The position numbers were made by a program, and so were the translations under genes. From CAMYOC01 sp963704875 (lineage in GTDB: Bacteria > Pseudomonadota > Gammaproteobacteria > Steroidobacterales > XN24), in the NCBI GenBank assembly GCA_963704875.1, contig CAVPIA010000007.1, positions 148,499-212,498 of the forward strand: DNA of 64,000 nucleotides. Direction: 5' to 3'. This document shows, in pieces, positions 17,187 through 25,918 of this stretch. Each line of letters starts with the position of its first letter. The first letter of the stretch is position 1. Under the pieces are notes generated by a model. That model was not told the origin of the DNA. It made no database searches and saw nothing but the letters and a program-made list of their open reading frames with translations.

Positions 17187-20100
17187 TTAGTGGAAGTCGC
17201 GCGATCGCAGTTGCAGCCTTCCCAGCAATACACTTCGATCCCGTAATCGTTCCGCCACCAGATGCAGCACCTCTCCCTGCCGTTGCACACGGCCCGTCAC
17301 CTCCAGCAATCGCGATGCCAGTAACGCTCGTCTCTGCTGCTCGGCAACGGTCTTCCAGACGATGACATTGGCGTGACCGGTTTCGTCTTCCAGCGTGACG
17401 AACGTCACACCACCTGCGGTCCCCGGCCGCTGGCGATTGATCACCAGACCCGCGCAGCGTACCCGGCTACCGTCATCCAGCTGCCAGAGGTCCGATGCGG
17501 AATGCACTTCTTCGCCCGTCAGCCGTTCTCTGAGCAGGCTCATCGGATGGCGCTCCAGACTCAGGCGCATACTGCGATAGTCCGCAACGATGTCCTGACC
17601 TTCGCTGGGTTGGCGCAATAGCGGCGTGCCTTCGGTCACCTTGCCATCTGCAAACAACGGCAGCGGGGCCTCCACGCCGGCCACGTCCCAGCGCGCGCGA
17701 TGACGGTGTCCGGCCAGACCGCGCAATGCGCCGGCGCTGGCGAGCGCATCCAGGTCTTTCCGATCCAGCCCGGAACGATGCGCCAGATCGCTCACGTCGC
17801 GCCAGTCGCCAGCGCTACGCGCCAGCACCAGATCCCCGCTTCCGGCGCGAGACAGGTCCCTGATCAAGCGCAGACCGAGACGCAGCGCCGGCTCACCGTC
17901 CAGCGCCTTTTCCAGGGTGCAGTCATAATGGCTGTAGCGAACATCCACCGCGCGTATTTCGACGCCGTGACGCGCCGCGTCCTGCACGATCTGCGATGGC
18001 GCATAGAAACCCATTGGCTGGCTGTTGATCAGCGCGCAGGCGAACGCAGCCGGCTCGTGACGTTTGAGCCATGCGGAGACATAGACCAGCAATGCAAAGC
18101 TGGCCGCATGTGATTCCGGAAACCCGTATTCGCCAAAACCCAGGATCTGGTTGAAAATCTGGCGCGCAAAATGTTCCTCATACCCGCGCGCGCGCATCCC
18201 TTCAATCAGGCGCGCCTCGAACGGCCCCAGACCGCCTTTGCGCCGCCAGGCGGCCATCGCGCGCCGCAAACGATCCGCCTCGCCGGCGGTGAATCCAGCG
18301 GCGACTACCGCCAGCTCCATCACCTGCTCCTGAAAAATCGGCACGCCCAGCGTGCGCTGGAGTACGCCACGTACTTCCTCGCTGGGATAGCTGATCGCCT
18401 CCTCACCATTTCTGCGGCGCAGATAAGGGTGCACCATGTCACCCTGAATCGGTCCGGGGCGGATAATCGCGACCTCTATCACCAGATCGTAGTAACTGCG
18501 TGGACGCAGGCGCGGCAGCATCGCCATCTGCGCTCTCGATTCGATCTGAAACACACCAAGCGTATCGGCACGGCAGATCATGTCGTAGACCGCCGGGTCT
18601 TCCGCCGGCACGCTTGCCAGGCTCAATTGCCGGCCGCGAAAATCATGGATCAAATCGAAGCTACGGCGGATTGCGGAAAGCATCCCCAGACCCAGCACAT
18701 CGACCTTGATCAGGCCCAGGGCATCGAGATCATCCTTGTCCCACTGAATCACCGTGCGCTCTTCCATCGCGGCATTCTCCACCGGCACCAGCTGGTCCAG
18801 CGTACCGGCGGCGATGACAAAGCCACCCACATGTTGCGAAAGATGGCGCGGAAAGCCGACCAGCTGTCTCACCAGCCAGAGCATCCGCGCGATCATCGGA
18901 TTCTCCGGATCGAAACCGGCTTCCCGTACACGCGCGTCTTCGACCCGACGACCGTCCCACCACTGCATCGCGCGGGCCAGCTGATCGATCTGCAGTGAAT
19001 CCAGGCCCAGAGCCTTGCCCACGTCGCGGATCGCGCTGCGTGGCCGGTAGCTGATCACGGTCGCCGCCAGCGCGGCGCGCTGCCGACCATATTTGCGATA
19101 GATATACTGGATGACCTCTTCGCGGCGTTCATGTTCGAAGTCGACATCGATATCCGGTGGTTCGTCCCGCTCGCGGGAGATGAAACGCTCAAACAACATG
19201 GACATGCGCGCCGGATCTACTTCGGTGATGCCCAGACAAAAACACACCGCAGAGTTGGCCGCTGAACCCCGTCCCTGGCACAGGATGTCCTGGCTGCGGG
19301 CGAAGCCGACAATGTCGTGTACAGTCAAAAAATAGGGCTCGTAGCCCAGCTCTTCGATCAGCGCCAGCTCGTAGTCGATCCGCGTACGCACCGCGGCCGA
19401 CGCCCCCTCCGGCCAGCGCCGGGCCGCCCCCTGATCCGTCAACTGGCGCAGCCAGCTCGCCGGAGTATGGTTCTCCGGCACCAGTTCTGCCGGATATTCG
19501 TAGCGCAATTCGTCGAGATGAAAATGACAACGCCCGGCGATGCGGAGGCTTTCGGCCAATATGGCTGGCGGATAGATCTTTGCCAGCACATCGCGCGGCC
19601 GCAGATGACGTTCGCCATTGGCGAACAAGGCTTCTCCGACAGCGCCCAACGGTTGACGCAGACGGATCGCGGTCAGCGTATCCTGAAGCGCCCGGCGTTT
19701 GCGCACGTGCATGTGCACATCACCGCACGCCACTAACGGCAGATCCAGCGTCTGGCCCAGCGCCTGCAGGTGCCGCCGGCGTTGCAGCTCATCGCCATCG
19801 GCAAGCGACTCCAGCGCGATCCAGCAACGCCCGGGGAACCGCTCGCCCAGCCACTTGCCCTGCTCTGCCAGGGCCTCAGCGCCCGCCAGCCACAAGGCAA
19901 GACAGCGATCCAGCGCGCCGGCAAGATCTTCCCGGGTCAGCCGATAGTGACCTTTCGGCGCCTGACGTCGACCGCGTGTGATCAGGCGACACAGCTGACC
20001 ATATCCCTGTCGGTCCATGGCCAGCAAAACCAGACGCAAACCATCTACCAGCCGGAACTCGCTACCGATAATCAGATGCAACTTGTGTTCACGCGCGGCC

Positions 20101-20261
20101 TGCCAGGCCCGGACCACACCCGCGACCGAACACTCATCGGTGATCGCCAGTGCGCGATAGCCAAGAGCGACGGCCTGCTCGACCAGCTCCTCCGGATGAG
20201 ATGCACCGCGCAGAAAACTGAAATTCGACAGGCAATGGAGTTCCGCATAGTCGGGCGCCAT
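17187..20261 (-). CDS. dnaE2: Error-prone DNA polymerase DnaE2 (ImuC)
   Basis: C-family polymerase that performs mutagenic lesion bypass with ImuA and ImuB. I start it at the ATG at 20261, which overlaps the imuB stop (ATGA) and gives MAPDYAELHCLSNFSFLRGA, the typical beginning of the PHP domain. The polymerase core shows the catalytic PDIDVDFEHERREEVIQYIY. A helix-hairpin-helix region follows, then an OB-fold near the end with GGVTFVTLEDETGHANVIVW. At 1,024 residues it is in the normal DnaE2 range and shorter than replicative DnaE. As the last gene of lexA-imuA-imuB-dnaE2 it should be induced by DNA damage through the boxes at 23088-23122. Confidence 0.96.
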   Translation of the reverse strand: MAPDYAELHCLSNFSFLRGASHPEELVEQAVALGYRALAITDECSVAGVVRAWQAAREHKLHLIIGSEFRLVDGLRLVLLAMDRQGYGQLCRLITRGRRQAPKGHYRLTREDLAGALDRCLALWLAGAEALAEQGKWLGERFPGRCWIALESLADGDELQRRRHLQALGQTLDLPLVACGDVHMHVRKRRALQDTLTAIRLRQPLGAVGEALFANGERHLRPRDVLAKIYPPAILAESLRIAGRCHFHLDELRYEYPAELVPENHTPASWLRQLTDQGAARRWPEGASAAVRTRIDYELALIEELGYEPYFLTVHDIVGFARSQDILCQGRGSAANSAVCFCLGITEVDPARMSMLFERFISRERDEPPDIDVDFEHERREEVIQYIYRKYGRQRAALAATVISYRPRSAIRDVGKALGLDSLQIDQLARAMQWWDGRRVEDARVREAGFDPENPMIARMLWLVRQLVGFPRHLSQHVGGFVIAAGTLDQLVPVENAAMEERTVIQWDKDDLDALGLIKVDVLGLGMLSAIRRSFDLIHDFRGRQLSLASVPAEDPAVYDMICRADTLGVFQIESRAQMAMLPRLRPRSYYDLVIEVAIIRPGPIQGDMVHPYLRRRNGEEAISYPSEEVRGVLQRTLGVPIFQEQVMELAVVAAGFTAGEADRLRRAMAAWRRKGGLGPFEARLIEGMRARGYEEHFARQIFNQILGFGEYGFPESHAASFALLVYVSAWLKRHEPAAFACALINSQPMGFYAPSQIVQDAARHGVEIRAVDVRYSHYDCTLEKALDGEPALRLGLRLIRDLSRAGSGDLVLARSAGDWRDVSDLAHRSGLDRKDLDALASAGALRGLAGHRHRARWDVAGVEAPLPLFADGKVTEGTPLLRQPSEGQDIVADYRSMRLSLERHPMSLLRERLTGEEVHSASDLWQLDDGSRVRCAGLVINRQRPGTAGGVTFVTLEDETGHANVIVWKTVAEQQRRALLASRLLEVTGRVQRQGEVLHLVAERLRDRSVLLGRLQLRSRDFH

Positions 20262-21808
20262 CAACCAAACACTCCGTGCAGGAACCAGCAACGCGGCTCG
20301 CGACGTTCGCGGAAAATCCACAGGCTCATGCCCTTGCTGCTGAGCGCCTCGTAATAATCCCGGGATACATCTTTGCCGTCCCACCACCCGCTTTCGATAC
20401 GCTCAGGCCCGCGGCGCAGCTGTAACGGCCCATCCATCCATGGCTGCGCGGCTCTGGTCGTCAGCAGGCGCGGCGCCTGCAGAATCCACAACGGGCGGGC
20501 TCGCCCGGCGATAGCTGCACAGCGAGTGCCCGGCTCTGCGTAATCCCATGCCGCCTCGGGACGATGCTCGGCAAGCAGACACAGACCTGTCACCGCGTCG
20601 GTGCCAAGCCGGGCGCGCAATCGATCCACCAGCCGGCAGACATCCTGCTGCGATCGCTGGCCGGCGCCGGTATCAAGTTCCAGTCTTTGCAAACTGCCCG
20701 GCAACGGCGTCAGCATGCCGCTGTGCAGACTCAGGCTAACGACGGGTGCGTGCAGACAAGCCTGCTCCAGCCGTGGTGACAATAACTCCGCCAGGAACGC
20801 AGCATCCGCTGTCGGTTCGGCAAGACCGAAAGGAAACCGGGTGCTGTCCCCGCTGTTGTGTCGGAACACGAACTCAGGGCGTTGCACACCTGCCTGGCGC
20901 CGACGCAGAAACAGTGCCATTTCGTCCAACAGGCGGCACATGCCATAACTGATCATGCCCCGGTCAAATGTTTCCTCGGGTAACTCGATGCTGCCACGAT
21001 ATCCGACCGGCGGGCTTACCCCCTGGCGCGGTTCAGCAACATGCCCCAGCGCCCGATCAAGATCGGCAAGACAACGCACGCCCAGACGCCGGGTAAAGCC
21101 ATCCCGCGGCAAACGCATACAATCGCCGAGGGTCTGCACACCCATCCCTTCGAGCGCACTGCACTCGCGCCTGGACCAGTCAGTGCAGGACAACGGCAAT
21201 CGTCCCAATACCCCGGGTAGCGCCGCAAAATCAGTAATGTGCGTAGCCTGCGTGGCTTTCGCCAGCCACAGGGCGGCACGCGGCGTGGGCGCGACGGCAT
21301 GACGCACGCTGTAGCCGAACTCATCCAGGCCACTACAGATCTGTTCAGACAGGGCTTCCAGCCCTCCGAACAGCTTAAGACTGCCTTGCAGCTCGAGCAG
21401 CAAACGCTGCGGCTTCTCCAGGCTGACCAGCGAGGTGTACTGCATCGCCCAGTGTGCCAGGCGTCGCAAATGCCGTATCTCGCGGCGCACATCCCGTTGC
21501 AGAATCTGTAACTCGGGACACAGCGCCAATGCCGCGTTGAGCGGCAAACCGGGCACGATCCCCTGAGCTGCTGCGATGTTGTTGCAGCGACATATCCGGG
21601 CCCCGTGACCATCGCCCTCCAACACCGCCACAGACACCCGGCCAGGCGCGTCTGCGAATACTTCCAGCGGCAGCTGATAGCAATCCAGCGCCAGCCACAA
21701 CTGACGACGCTGCGCCGCTCGTGGTCTGTCCGTCAGCGTGTCTTGCCCGGACCGTGGCGCGGGCCGTGGCGCGGGAAACAGGGGCAGTGAGGCCTGGGAA
21801 CCGGACAT
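20261..21808 (-). CDS. imuB: ImuB, Y-family polymerase-like mutagenesis protein
   Basis: Catalytically degenerate relative of DinB that serves as a scaffold linking DnaE2, ImuA and the beta clamp. The N-terminal palm begins QLWLALDCYQLPLEVFAD. Where active polymerases have SIDE-type acidic residues this protein reads LLLELQGSLKLFGG, the ImuB signature. A helix-hairpin-helix segment follows near residue 215 (LEGMGVQTLGDCMRLPRDGF). The C-terminus holds the DUF6504-like region with RGPERIESGWWDGKDVSRDY. The length, 515 residues, is normal. The first 30 residues are low-complexity, so the true start could be slightly later. It is 17 bp after imuA and overlaps dnaE2. Confidence 0.93.
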   Translation of the reverse strand: MSGSQASLPLFPAPRPAPRSGQDTLTDRPRAAQRRQLWLALDCYQLPLEVFADAPGRVSVAVLEGDGHGARICRCNNIAAAQGIVPGLPLNAALALCPELQILQRDVRREIRHLRRLAHWAMQYTSLVSLEKPQRLLLELQGSLKLFGGLEALSEQICSGLDEFGYSVRHAVAPTPRAALWLAKATQATHITDFAALPGVLGRLPLSCTDWSRRECSALEGMGVQTLGDCMRLPRDGFTRRLGVRCLADLDRALGHVAEPRQGVSPPVGYRGSIELPEETFDRGMISYGMCRLLDEMALFLRRRQAGVQRPEFVFRHNSGDSTRFPFGLAEPTADAAFLAELLSPRLEQACLHAPVVSLSLHSGMLTPLPGSLQRLELDTGAGQRSQQDVCRLVDRLRARLGTDAVTGLCLLAEHRPEAAWDYAEPGTRCAAIAGRARPLWILQAPRLLTTRAAQPWMDGPLQLRRGPERIESGWWDGKDVSRDYYEALSSKGMSLWIFRERREPRCWFLHGVFG

Positions 21809-21825
21809 GCAAACAACAGCGGCTT

Positions 21826-22464
21826 TCAGTGCCCGTCATGAGGGAATAATTCGCGCAGTGGCAAACTGGCGGGGCGTCCGCCACGGCTTTTGACCAGATT
21901 CAGACAACCGTGCGCGCCCGCACCCAGGTACAGTTTGAGCACTGCAGGTGAAGCGCCGCGCAGCGCCTCGGAGGGGCGGAACAAGATACAGGGTACGCCC
22001 TCGTCCTCTGCGGCCAGCTGCAGGCGCCGGAGCTGCCGGTGGGCCGCATTACGCGACCAGGCCAGCACAATCTGGCAACTGGCCGAGACCAGCGCCTGTT
22101 CCGCTGCCCACAGGGCTTCGCTGTCGATATCCGCGTGCACCAGAAGTAGCCGCGCCACATCGATACCGGCGCTTGCCAGTGCCGGCGCATAGGGGATATA
22201 CGGCGGCGCAATCCAGGCGATCCAGCCTTGCGCGGCATGTTGTTCAGCGCTGAACTGCCGCAGCAAAGGCACAATCAACTGCAGCTCACCGGTGCCCCAA
22301 CGCTCGACCACGATCTCGGTCAGCCCGGCCCGCGGCCAGCCACCACCCGGCAAGATCGCATCCAGGGCGTCATAACCGCTGGGGAAAACCGGTAGATCCC
22401 GCGGCGTCTGCCGGCCACGCCAGATGCGCGGATCCGACAGCAGGCCGTCGAGAGGATTCTTCAT
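21826..22464 (-). CDS. imuA: ImuA, translesion synthesis accessory protein
   Basis: RecA-like accessory protein of the ImuABC mutasome. The 212-residue product has the family pattern VFPSGYDALDAILPGGGWPR, then LTEIVVERWGTGELQLIVPL, a core beta strand WIAWIAPPYIPYAPALASAG, and the end segment KSRGGRPASLPLRELF. ImuA proteins lack a canonical Walker A lysine, and none is seen here. The ATG at 22464 overlaps the lexA stop by four bases. It belongs to the SOS-controlled cassette. Confidence 0.92.
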   Translation of the reverse strand: MKNPLDGLLSDPRIWRGRQTPRDLPVFPSGYDALDAILPGGGWPRAGLTEIVVERWGTGELQLIVPLLRQFSAEQHAAQGWIAWIAPPYIPYAPALASAGIDVARLLLVHADIDSEALWAAEQALVSASCQIVLAWSRNAAHRQLRRLQLAAEDEGVPCILFRPSEALRGASPAVLKLYLGAGAHGCLNLVKSRGGRPASLPLRELFPHDGH

Positions 22465-23075
22465 CCGGCCATATCCCGGCGCAGGACGCCAACCACAACC
22501 CCTTCGATCATCAATTCCTGCTCGCTCATGTCCACCCGGATCGGCTCGAAATCCGGGTTCTCCGGCAACAGCCAGACGATGCGACCTTCCTGCCGGTAGC
22601 GCTTGACCGTCACTTCGTCTTCGATACGCGCAACTACAATCTGCCGGCTGCGGACCTCGGGCGTGCGATGCACCGCCACCAGATCACCGTCCAAAATGCC
22701 GGCATCGCGCATGCTCATGCCATGGACCTGCAGCAGGTAATGCGGTTTCGGATAAAACAGCTCAGGATCTACCTGATAACGCGCTTCGATATGTTCCTGG
22801 GCCAGAATCGGCTGGCCCGCCGCCACCCGCCCCACGAGCGGCAAGCCAAGCTGTTCGCGCAAGGTGTCCTTGAGACGGATACCCCTGGACGCTCCGGGCA
22901 GAAGCTCGATAGCACCCTTACGCTCCAGCGCACGTAAATGATCCTCAGCGGCATTGGCCGATTTGAACCCCAGCGCCAGTGCGATTTCCGCACGGGTCGG
23001 GGGCATACCTTCGGTTTCGACGGCCTGGCGGATCAGTTCCAGCACCTGGTACTGGCGGGGGGTCAATTCGTACAT
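22461..23075 (-). CDS. lexA: LexA repressor heading the mutagenesis cassette
   Basis: SOS repressor and self-cleaving protease. The ATG at 23075 is preferred over a GTG nine bases upstream because only it has an AGG-type ribosome site at proper distance; the product is 204 residues. The winged-helix DNA-binding domain spans 1-65 (PTRAEIALALGFKSANAAED is the recognition region). The cleavage site is A86-G87 in VAAGQP. The catalytic pair is S121 (HGMSMRD) and K158 (EVTVKRY). Two perfect boxes just upstream indicate autorepression. Many Pseudomonas and Xanthomonas cassettes carry a second LexA with a different operator; this one sits behind E. coli-type boxes. Whether another lexA exists elsewhere cannot be told. 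Confidence 0.96.
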   Translation of the reverse strand: MYELTPRQYQVLELIRQAVETEGMPPTRAEIALALGFKSANAAEDHLRALERKGAIELLPGASRGIRLKDTLREQLGLPLVGRVAAGQPILAQEHIEARYQVDPELFYPKPHYLLQVHGMSMRDAGILDGDLVAVHRTPEVRSRQIVVARIEDEVTVKRYRQEGRIVWLLPENPDFEPIRVDMSEQELMIEGVVVGVLRRDMAG

Positions 23076-23087
23076 GGCAAGCACCTG

Positions 23088-23103
23088 CTGTATGGATAGA
23101 CAG
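23088..23103 (-). promoter_or_regulatory. LexA box 1
   Basis: CTGTATGGATAGACAG, a perfect CTGT-N8-ACAG palindrome half-pattern, 12 bp upstream of the lexA ATG and inside the predicted 5' leader. Confidence 0.88.
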
Positions 23104-23106
23104 TTA

Positions 23107-23122
23107 CTGTAACTATATACAG
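23107..23122 (-). promoter_or_regulatory. LexA box 2
   Basis: CTGTAACTATATACAG, a second perfect CTGT-N8-ACAG, three bases from box 1 (19 bp centre to centre, so two turns on nearly the same face). It overlaps the predicted -10 element of lexA. Confidence 0.92.
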
Positions 23123-23142
23123 CAGCCGATGACGCGCGGCAA
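23114..23142 (-). promoter_or_regulatory. Predicted lexA-imuA-imuB-dnaE2 promoter
   Basis: On the minus strand TTGCCG (23137-23142), 17 bases and TATATA (23114-23119). The -10 lies inside LexA box 2, so repressor binding would block RNA polymerase. The expected start is near 23107, giving a leader of about 30 bases. Confidence 0.6.
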
Positions 23143-23285
23143 GCCTTCTCATCCAGCGTGCCGGCACGACTTCAGGGACGGGCAGTGTTCGCGCCGGTCG
23201 CTTATGATTCGCGCTTTGGGGACCACCCCGCGAAGCCCTGCAACATCCGAACCCAGCGCCAGGAAGCATCGAACCGGGAGCGATA

Positions 23286-24908
23286 ATGGCCAAACAGCAC
23301 GATCCAGAAGCGATCATCATCGGCGCCGGCCATAACGGTCTGGTCTGTGCCTGCTATCTGGCCACGGCTGGCGTCCGCGTCACCATGCTGGAGCGCCGCC
23401 ATGTGGTTGGCGGGGCCGCGGTGACCGAGGAATTCCACCCCGGCTTCCGTAATTCGGTGGCCAGCTATACGGTGAGCCTGCTCAATCCGCGCGTGATCGC
23501 TGATCTGCGCCTGGCCAAACACGGCCTGCGCATCCTTGAGCGGCCGATGAATAACCTGCTGCCGCTGCCGGGCGGTGACGCGTTCTCGGCCAAGGTCGAT
23601 GACGCTGCCCTGCGCCAGGAAGTCGCCCGATTCTCACCCCGCGACGCCGGGCGTCTGGCTGAATTCCAGCACAGGCTGGAAGTTGTTGCCGATCAGCTCC
23701 GTGCGACCTTGCTTGAGACCCCGCCCGGCCCCGGCGGCGGTTTGTCGGCCTTGCTTTCGGCGCTGCGTCTGGGACGGCGCACCCACGCGCTATCTGCGAC
23801 CGCACAACGTGACCTGCACGAGATCTTTACACGTAGCGCCGGTGAAATCCTGGACGACTGGTTCGAATCAGAACCCATCAAGGCGCTATACGGATTCGAC
23901 GCAGTCGTCGGCAATTACGCGGGCCCCTATGCGCCGGGTTCGGCCTACGTGCTGCTCCACCATGCGTTCGGCGAGGTCAACGGCCGACGCGGTGTGTGGG
24001 GCCATGCGGTCGGCGGCATGGGCGCGATCACCGAGGCGATGGCCACGGAGGCGCGCGCAAGGGGGGTCACCATCCTCACCGAGGCTGAAGTCAGCCAGGT
24101 CAGGGTGGACGCTGGCCGGGCCAGCGGCGTGACCCTGTCCGACGGCCGTGAATTGTCTGCGGATATGGTCATCGCCAACGTCAACCCGCGGCTGTTGTAT
24201 CTGGACATGATCGATGCCGACGAGCTTGATCCGGATTTTCATGGCCGCATCCGCCGCTACCGCTGCGCTTCCGGCACCTTGCGCATGAATGTCGCCCTGT
24301 CCGAGCTGCCCCGCTTTGACTGTCTGCCCGGAGATGGCATCCAGCCCGGACATCAGTCCGGCATCGTGATCGCACCATCGCTGAATTACATGGAGCAAGC
24401 CTGGCTCGACGCGCGTCAACACGGCTGGTCGAAACGTCCGGTGGTGGAGATGATGATCCCCAGCACCATGGACGACAGCCTGGCGCCAGAGGGACAGCAT
24501 GTGGCGAGTCTGTTCTGCCAGCATTTTGCGCCGCAGTTGCCGGATGGCCGCGCCTGGGACGATCACGCTGACGAGGCCGCCGATCATGTGATCGACACCG
24601 TCACCGAATATGCGCCCAACTTCCGTGCCAGTATCCTCGGCCGCATGGTGCTGACCCCGACCGAACTGGAACGCAGGTTCGGCCTGATCGGCGGAGACAT
24701 CTTTCATGGCTCACTGGGCCTGGACCAGTTATTCAGCGCACGGCCGGTGCTGGGCTACGGGGCCTATCGGGGACCACTCCGAGGTCTTTACATGTGTGGT
24801 TCAGGTACTCACCCGGGAGGTGGTGTTACCGGCGCGCCGGGGCACAATGCCGCTCGCGAGATACTGCGCGATCTGCGCAGACCCGGGCGCGGCCACCTGC
24901 GCAGCTGA
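23286..24908 (+). CDS. FAD-dependent oxidoreductase of the PYROXD2/phytoene-desaturase-like family
   Basis: A 540-residue flavoprotein. The N-terminal dinucleotide-binding motif is AIIIGAGHNGLVCACYLATA, followed by ERRHVVGGAAVTEEFHPGF, and the C-terminal FAD segment is GLYMCGSGTHPGGGVTGAPG. This combination marks the PYROXD2-like branch of the amine-oxidase/phytoene-desaturase superfamily. It is not a carotenoid enzyme by context, since no crt genes are near. The substrate is unknown. A GGGAG ribosome site stands five bases before the ATG at 23286. It is divergent from lexA across about 210 bp; no LexA box faces it other than those shared upstream. ppiC follows after 85 bp. Confidence 0.85.
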   Translation: MAKQHDPEAIIIGAGHNGLVCACYLATAGVRVTMLERRHVVGGAAVTEEFHPGFRNSVASYTVSLLNPRVIADLRLAKHGLRILERPMNNLLPLPGGDAFSAKVDDAALRQEVARFSPRDAGRLAEFQHRLEVVADQLRATLLETPPGPGGGLSALLSALRLGRRTHALSATAQRDLHEIFTRSAGEILDDWFESEPIKALYGFDAVVGNYAGPYAPGSAYVLLHHAFGEVNGRRGVWGHAVGGMGAITEAMATEARARGVTILTEAEVSQVRVDAGRASGVTLSDGRELSADMVIANVNPRLLYLDMIDADELDPDFHGRIRRYRCASGTLRMNVALSELPRFDCLPGDGIQPGHQSGIVIAPSLNYMEQAWLDARQHGWSKRPVVEMMIPSTMDDSLAPEGQHVASLFCQHFAPQLPDGRAWDDHADEAADHVIDTVTEYAPNFRASILGRMVLTPTELERRFGLIGGDIFHGSLGLDQLFSARPVLGYGAYRGPLRGLYMCGSGTHPGGGVTGAPGHNAAREILRDLRRPGRGHLRS

Positions 24909-24993
24909 GCTGCGCCGTTACAGGCGTCGCCACAGGGCCTGATAGAATGGCGGTTTTTGAGCGGATCATTGTCTGACCCCAAGGAGGAATATC

Positions 24994-25275
24994 ATGACCA
25001 CAGCCAGCGCCCGCCACATTCTTGTCGAAACCGAAACCGAGTGCCAGAACCTGATCGATCAGATTCGTGAGGGCAGCGATTTTGCCGATCTGGCCAAGAA
25101 ACACTCAAAATGCCCTTCCGGTGCTAGCGGCGGCGATCTTGGCTCCTTTGGCCGCGGCCGAATGGTGCCGGAATTCGATCAGGTCGTGTTTAGCGGCGAA
25201 ATCGGACAACCGCTGGGCCCGGTCAAGACTCAGTTCGGCTATCATGTACTTGAGGTCACCGAACGCAGCGATTGA
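24994..25275 (+). CDS. ppiC: Parvulin-type peptidyl-prolyl isomerase PpiC
   Basis: A 93-residue single-domain parvulin without signal peptide, so probably cytoplasmic. SARHILVETETECQNLIDQI, DFADLAKKHSKCPSGASGGD and LGSFGRGRMVPEFDQVVFSG are the standard rotamase segments, and FGYHVLEVTER closes the fold. The active-site histidines and the cysteine (HSKCPS) are present. A textbook AAGGAGG lies six bases ahead of the ATG, suggesting strong expression. It stands alone. Confidence 0.95.
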   Translation: MTTASARHILVETETECQNLIDQIREGSDFADLAKKHSKCPSGASGGDLGSFGRGRMVPEFDQVVFSGEIGQPLGPVKTQFGYHVLEVTERSD

Positions 25276-25436
25276 GCGCTGGCCTCAGCGGCCATGAGCT
25301 TGGCGACTGGCGACCGGGCAAGGCAGGATGAGTCTGCCACCCGCCTGGACCAGTAGGCGACCATGGCGCGTGCCGGCACCTGGAACTATGCGATTTCTCT
25401 TGCTTAGAGACCGCGGTTTCTGTAGCTTGTCGGCGG

Positions 25437-25469
25437 CGAAATGCCGGTTTCTGCAGAATCGGCATTTCG
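25437..25469. repeat. Perfect 10-bp inverted repeat upstream of the Lpp-like gene
   Basis: CGAAATGCCG (25437-25446) and CGGCATTTCG (25460-25469) are exact complements with a 13-base loop containing CTGCAG. The element lies 39 bp before the lipoprotein ATG. It may be a terminator-like hairpin for ppiC, an mRNA leader stem or an operator; there is no long T run after it. Confidence 0.6.
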
Positions 25470-25507
25470 GTTGATCGTTTTGTCACCCCGATATCGGAGA
25501 TTTGATA

Positions 25508-25828
25508 ATGAAGAACAGACTCGCACTTACCGCCGCTCTGGCGCTGATGGTCGGCATGACTGGCTGTGCCAGCACTGATGCCGTGAAGAAGGCTCAGGCA
25601 ACTGCTGACGAAGCCAAGTCCATGGCTTCACAGGCTGCCAGCGATGCGTCTGCCGCCAAGTCGGCCGCCACCTCTGCTGAAGCCGCAGCTGCCGATGCCA
25701 AGCGCATGGCTGCCAATGCTCAGAACACCGCCAACAGCGCAGCCCAGGCTGCTGCCGGTGCACAGAGCTGCTGCAACGCGAACACGGAAAAGCTTGATCG
25801 CATGTTCAAGAAGTCCATGTCCAAATAA
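25508..25828 (+). CDS. Lpp/OprI-like alanine-zipper lipoprotein
   Basis: A 106-residue small lipoprotein. The signal peptide ends MVGMTGC with the lipidated cysteine at residue 20; Ala at +2 favours the outer membrane. Residues 24-85 are heptad-rich in alanine (AKSAATSAEAAAADAKRMAA), the alanine zipper seen in Lpp and OprI coiled-coil trimers. The C-terminus KLDRMFKKSMSK ends in lysine, the residue that links Lpp to peptidoglycan. Unusual is an adjacent cysteine pair, C88-C89, just before the tail. Ala codons are nearly all GCx with high redundancy, consistent with high expression. A strong terminator follows. The ATG at 25508 is chosen over a TTG two codons upstream. Confidence 0.82.
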   Translation: MKNRLALTAALALMVGMTGCASTDAVKKAQATADEAKSMASQAASDASAAKSAATSAEAAAADAKRMAANAQNTANSAAQAAAGAQSCCNANTEKLDRMFKKSMSK

Positions 25829-25863
25829 GGACAGCGTTCGCAACGAAGCGGTTTCGTTTCGTG

Positions 25864-25895
25864 AAAAAGCCGCGGCCACGCCGCGGCTTTTTTTT
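25864..25895 (+). terminator. Rho-independent terminator of the Lpp-like gene
   Basis: AAAAAGCCGCGG (25864-25875) pairs with CCGCGGCTTTTT (25881-25892) around a 5-base loop, and the T run continues to 25895. The A-rich flank makes it potentially bidirectional, also ending the DASS gene on the other strand. Confidence 0.92.
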
Positions 25896-25918
25896 GCCCA
25901 AACACTGCCCCGGCAAAT

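Noticed and set aside
23123..23285. Region between lexA and the FAD oxidoreductase as a shared SOS promoter
   Set aside because: The LexA boxes are more than 160 bp from the oxidoreductase start, and no convincing promoter near them points that way.
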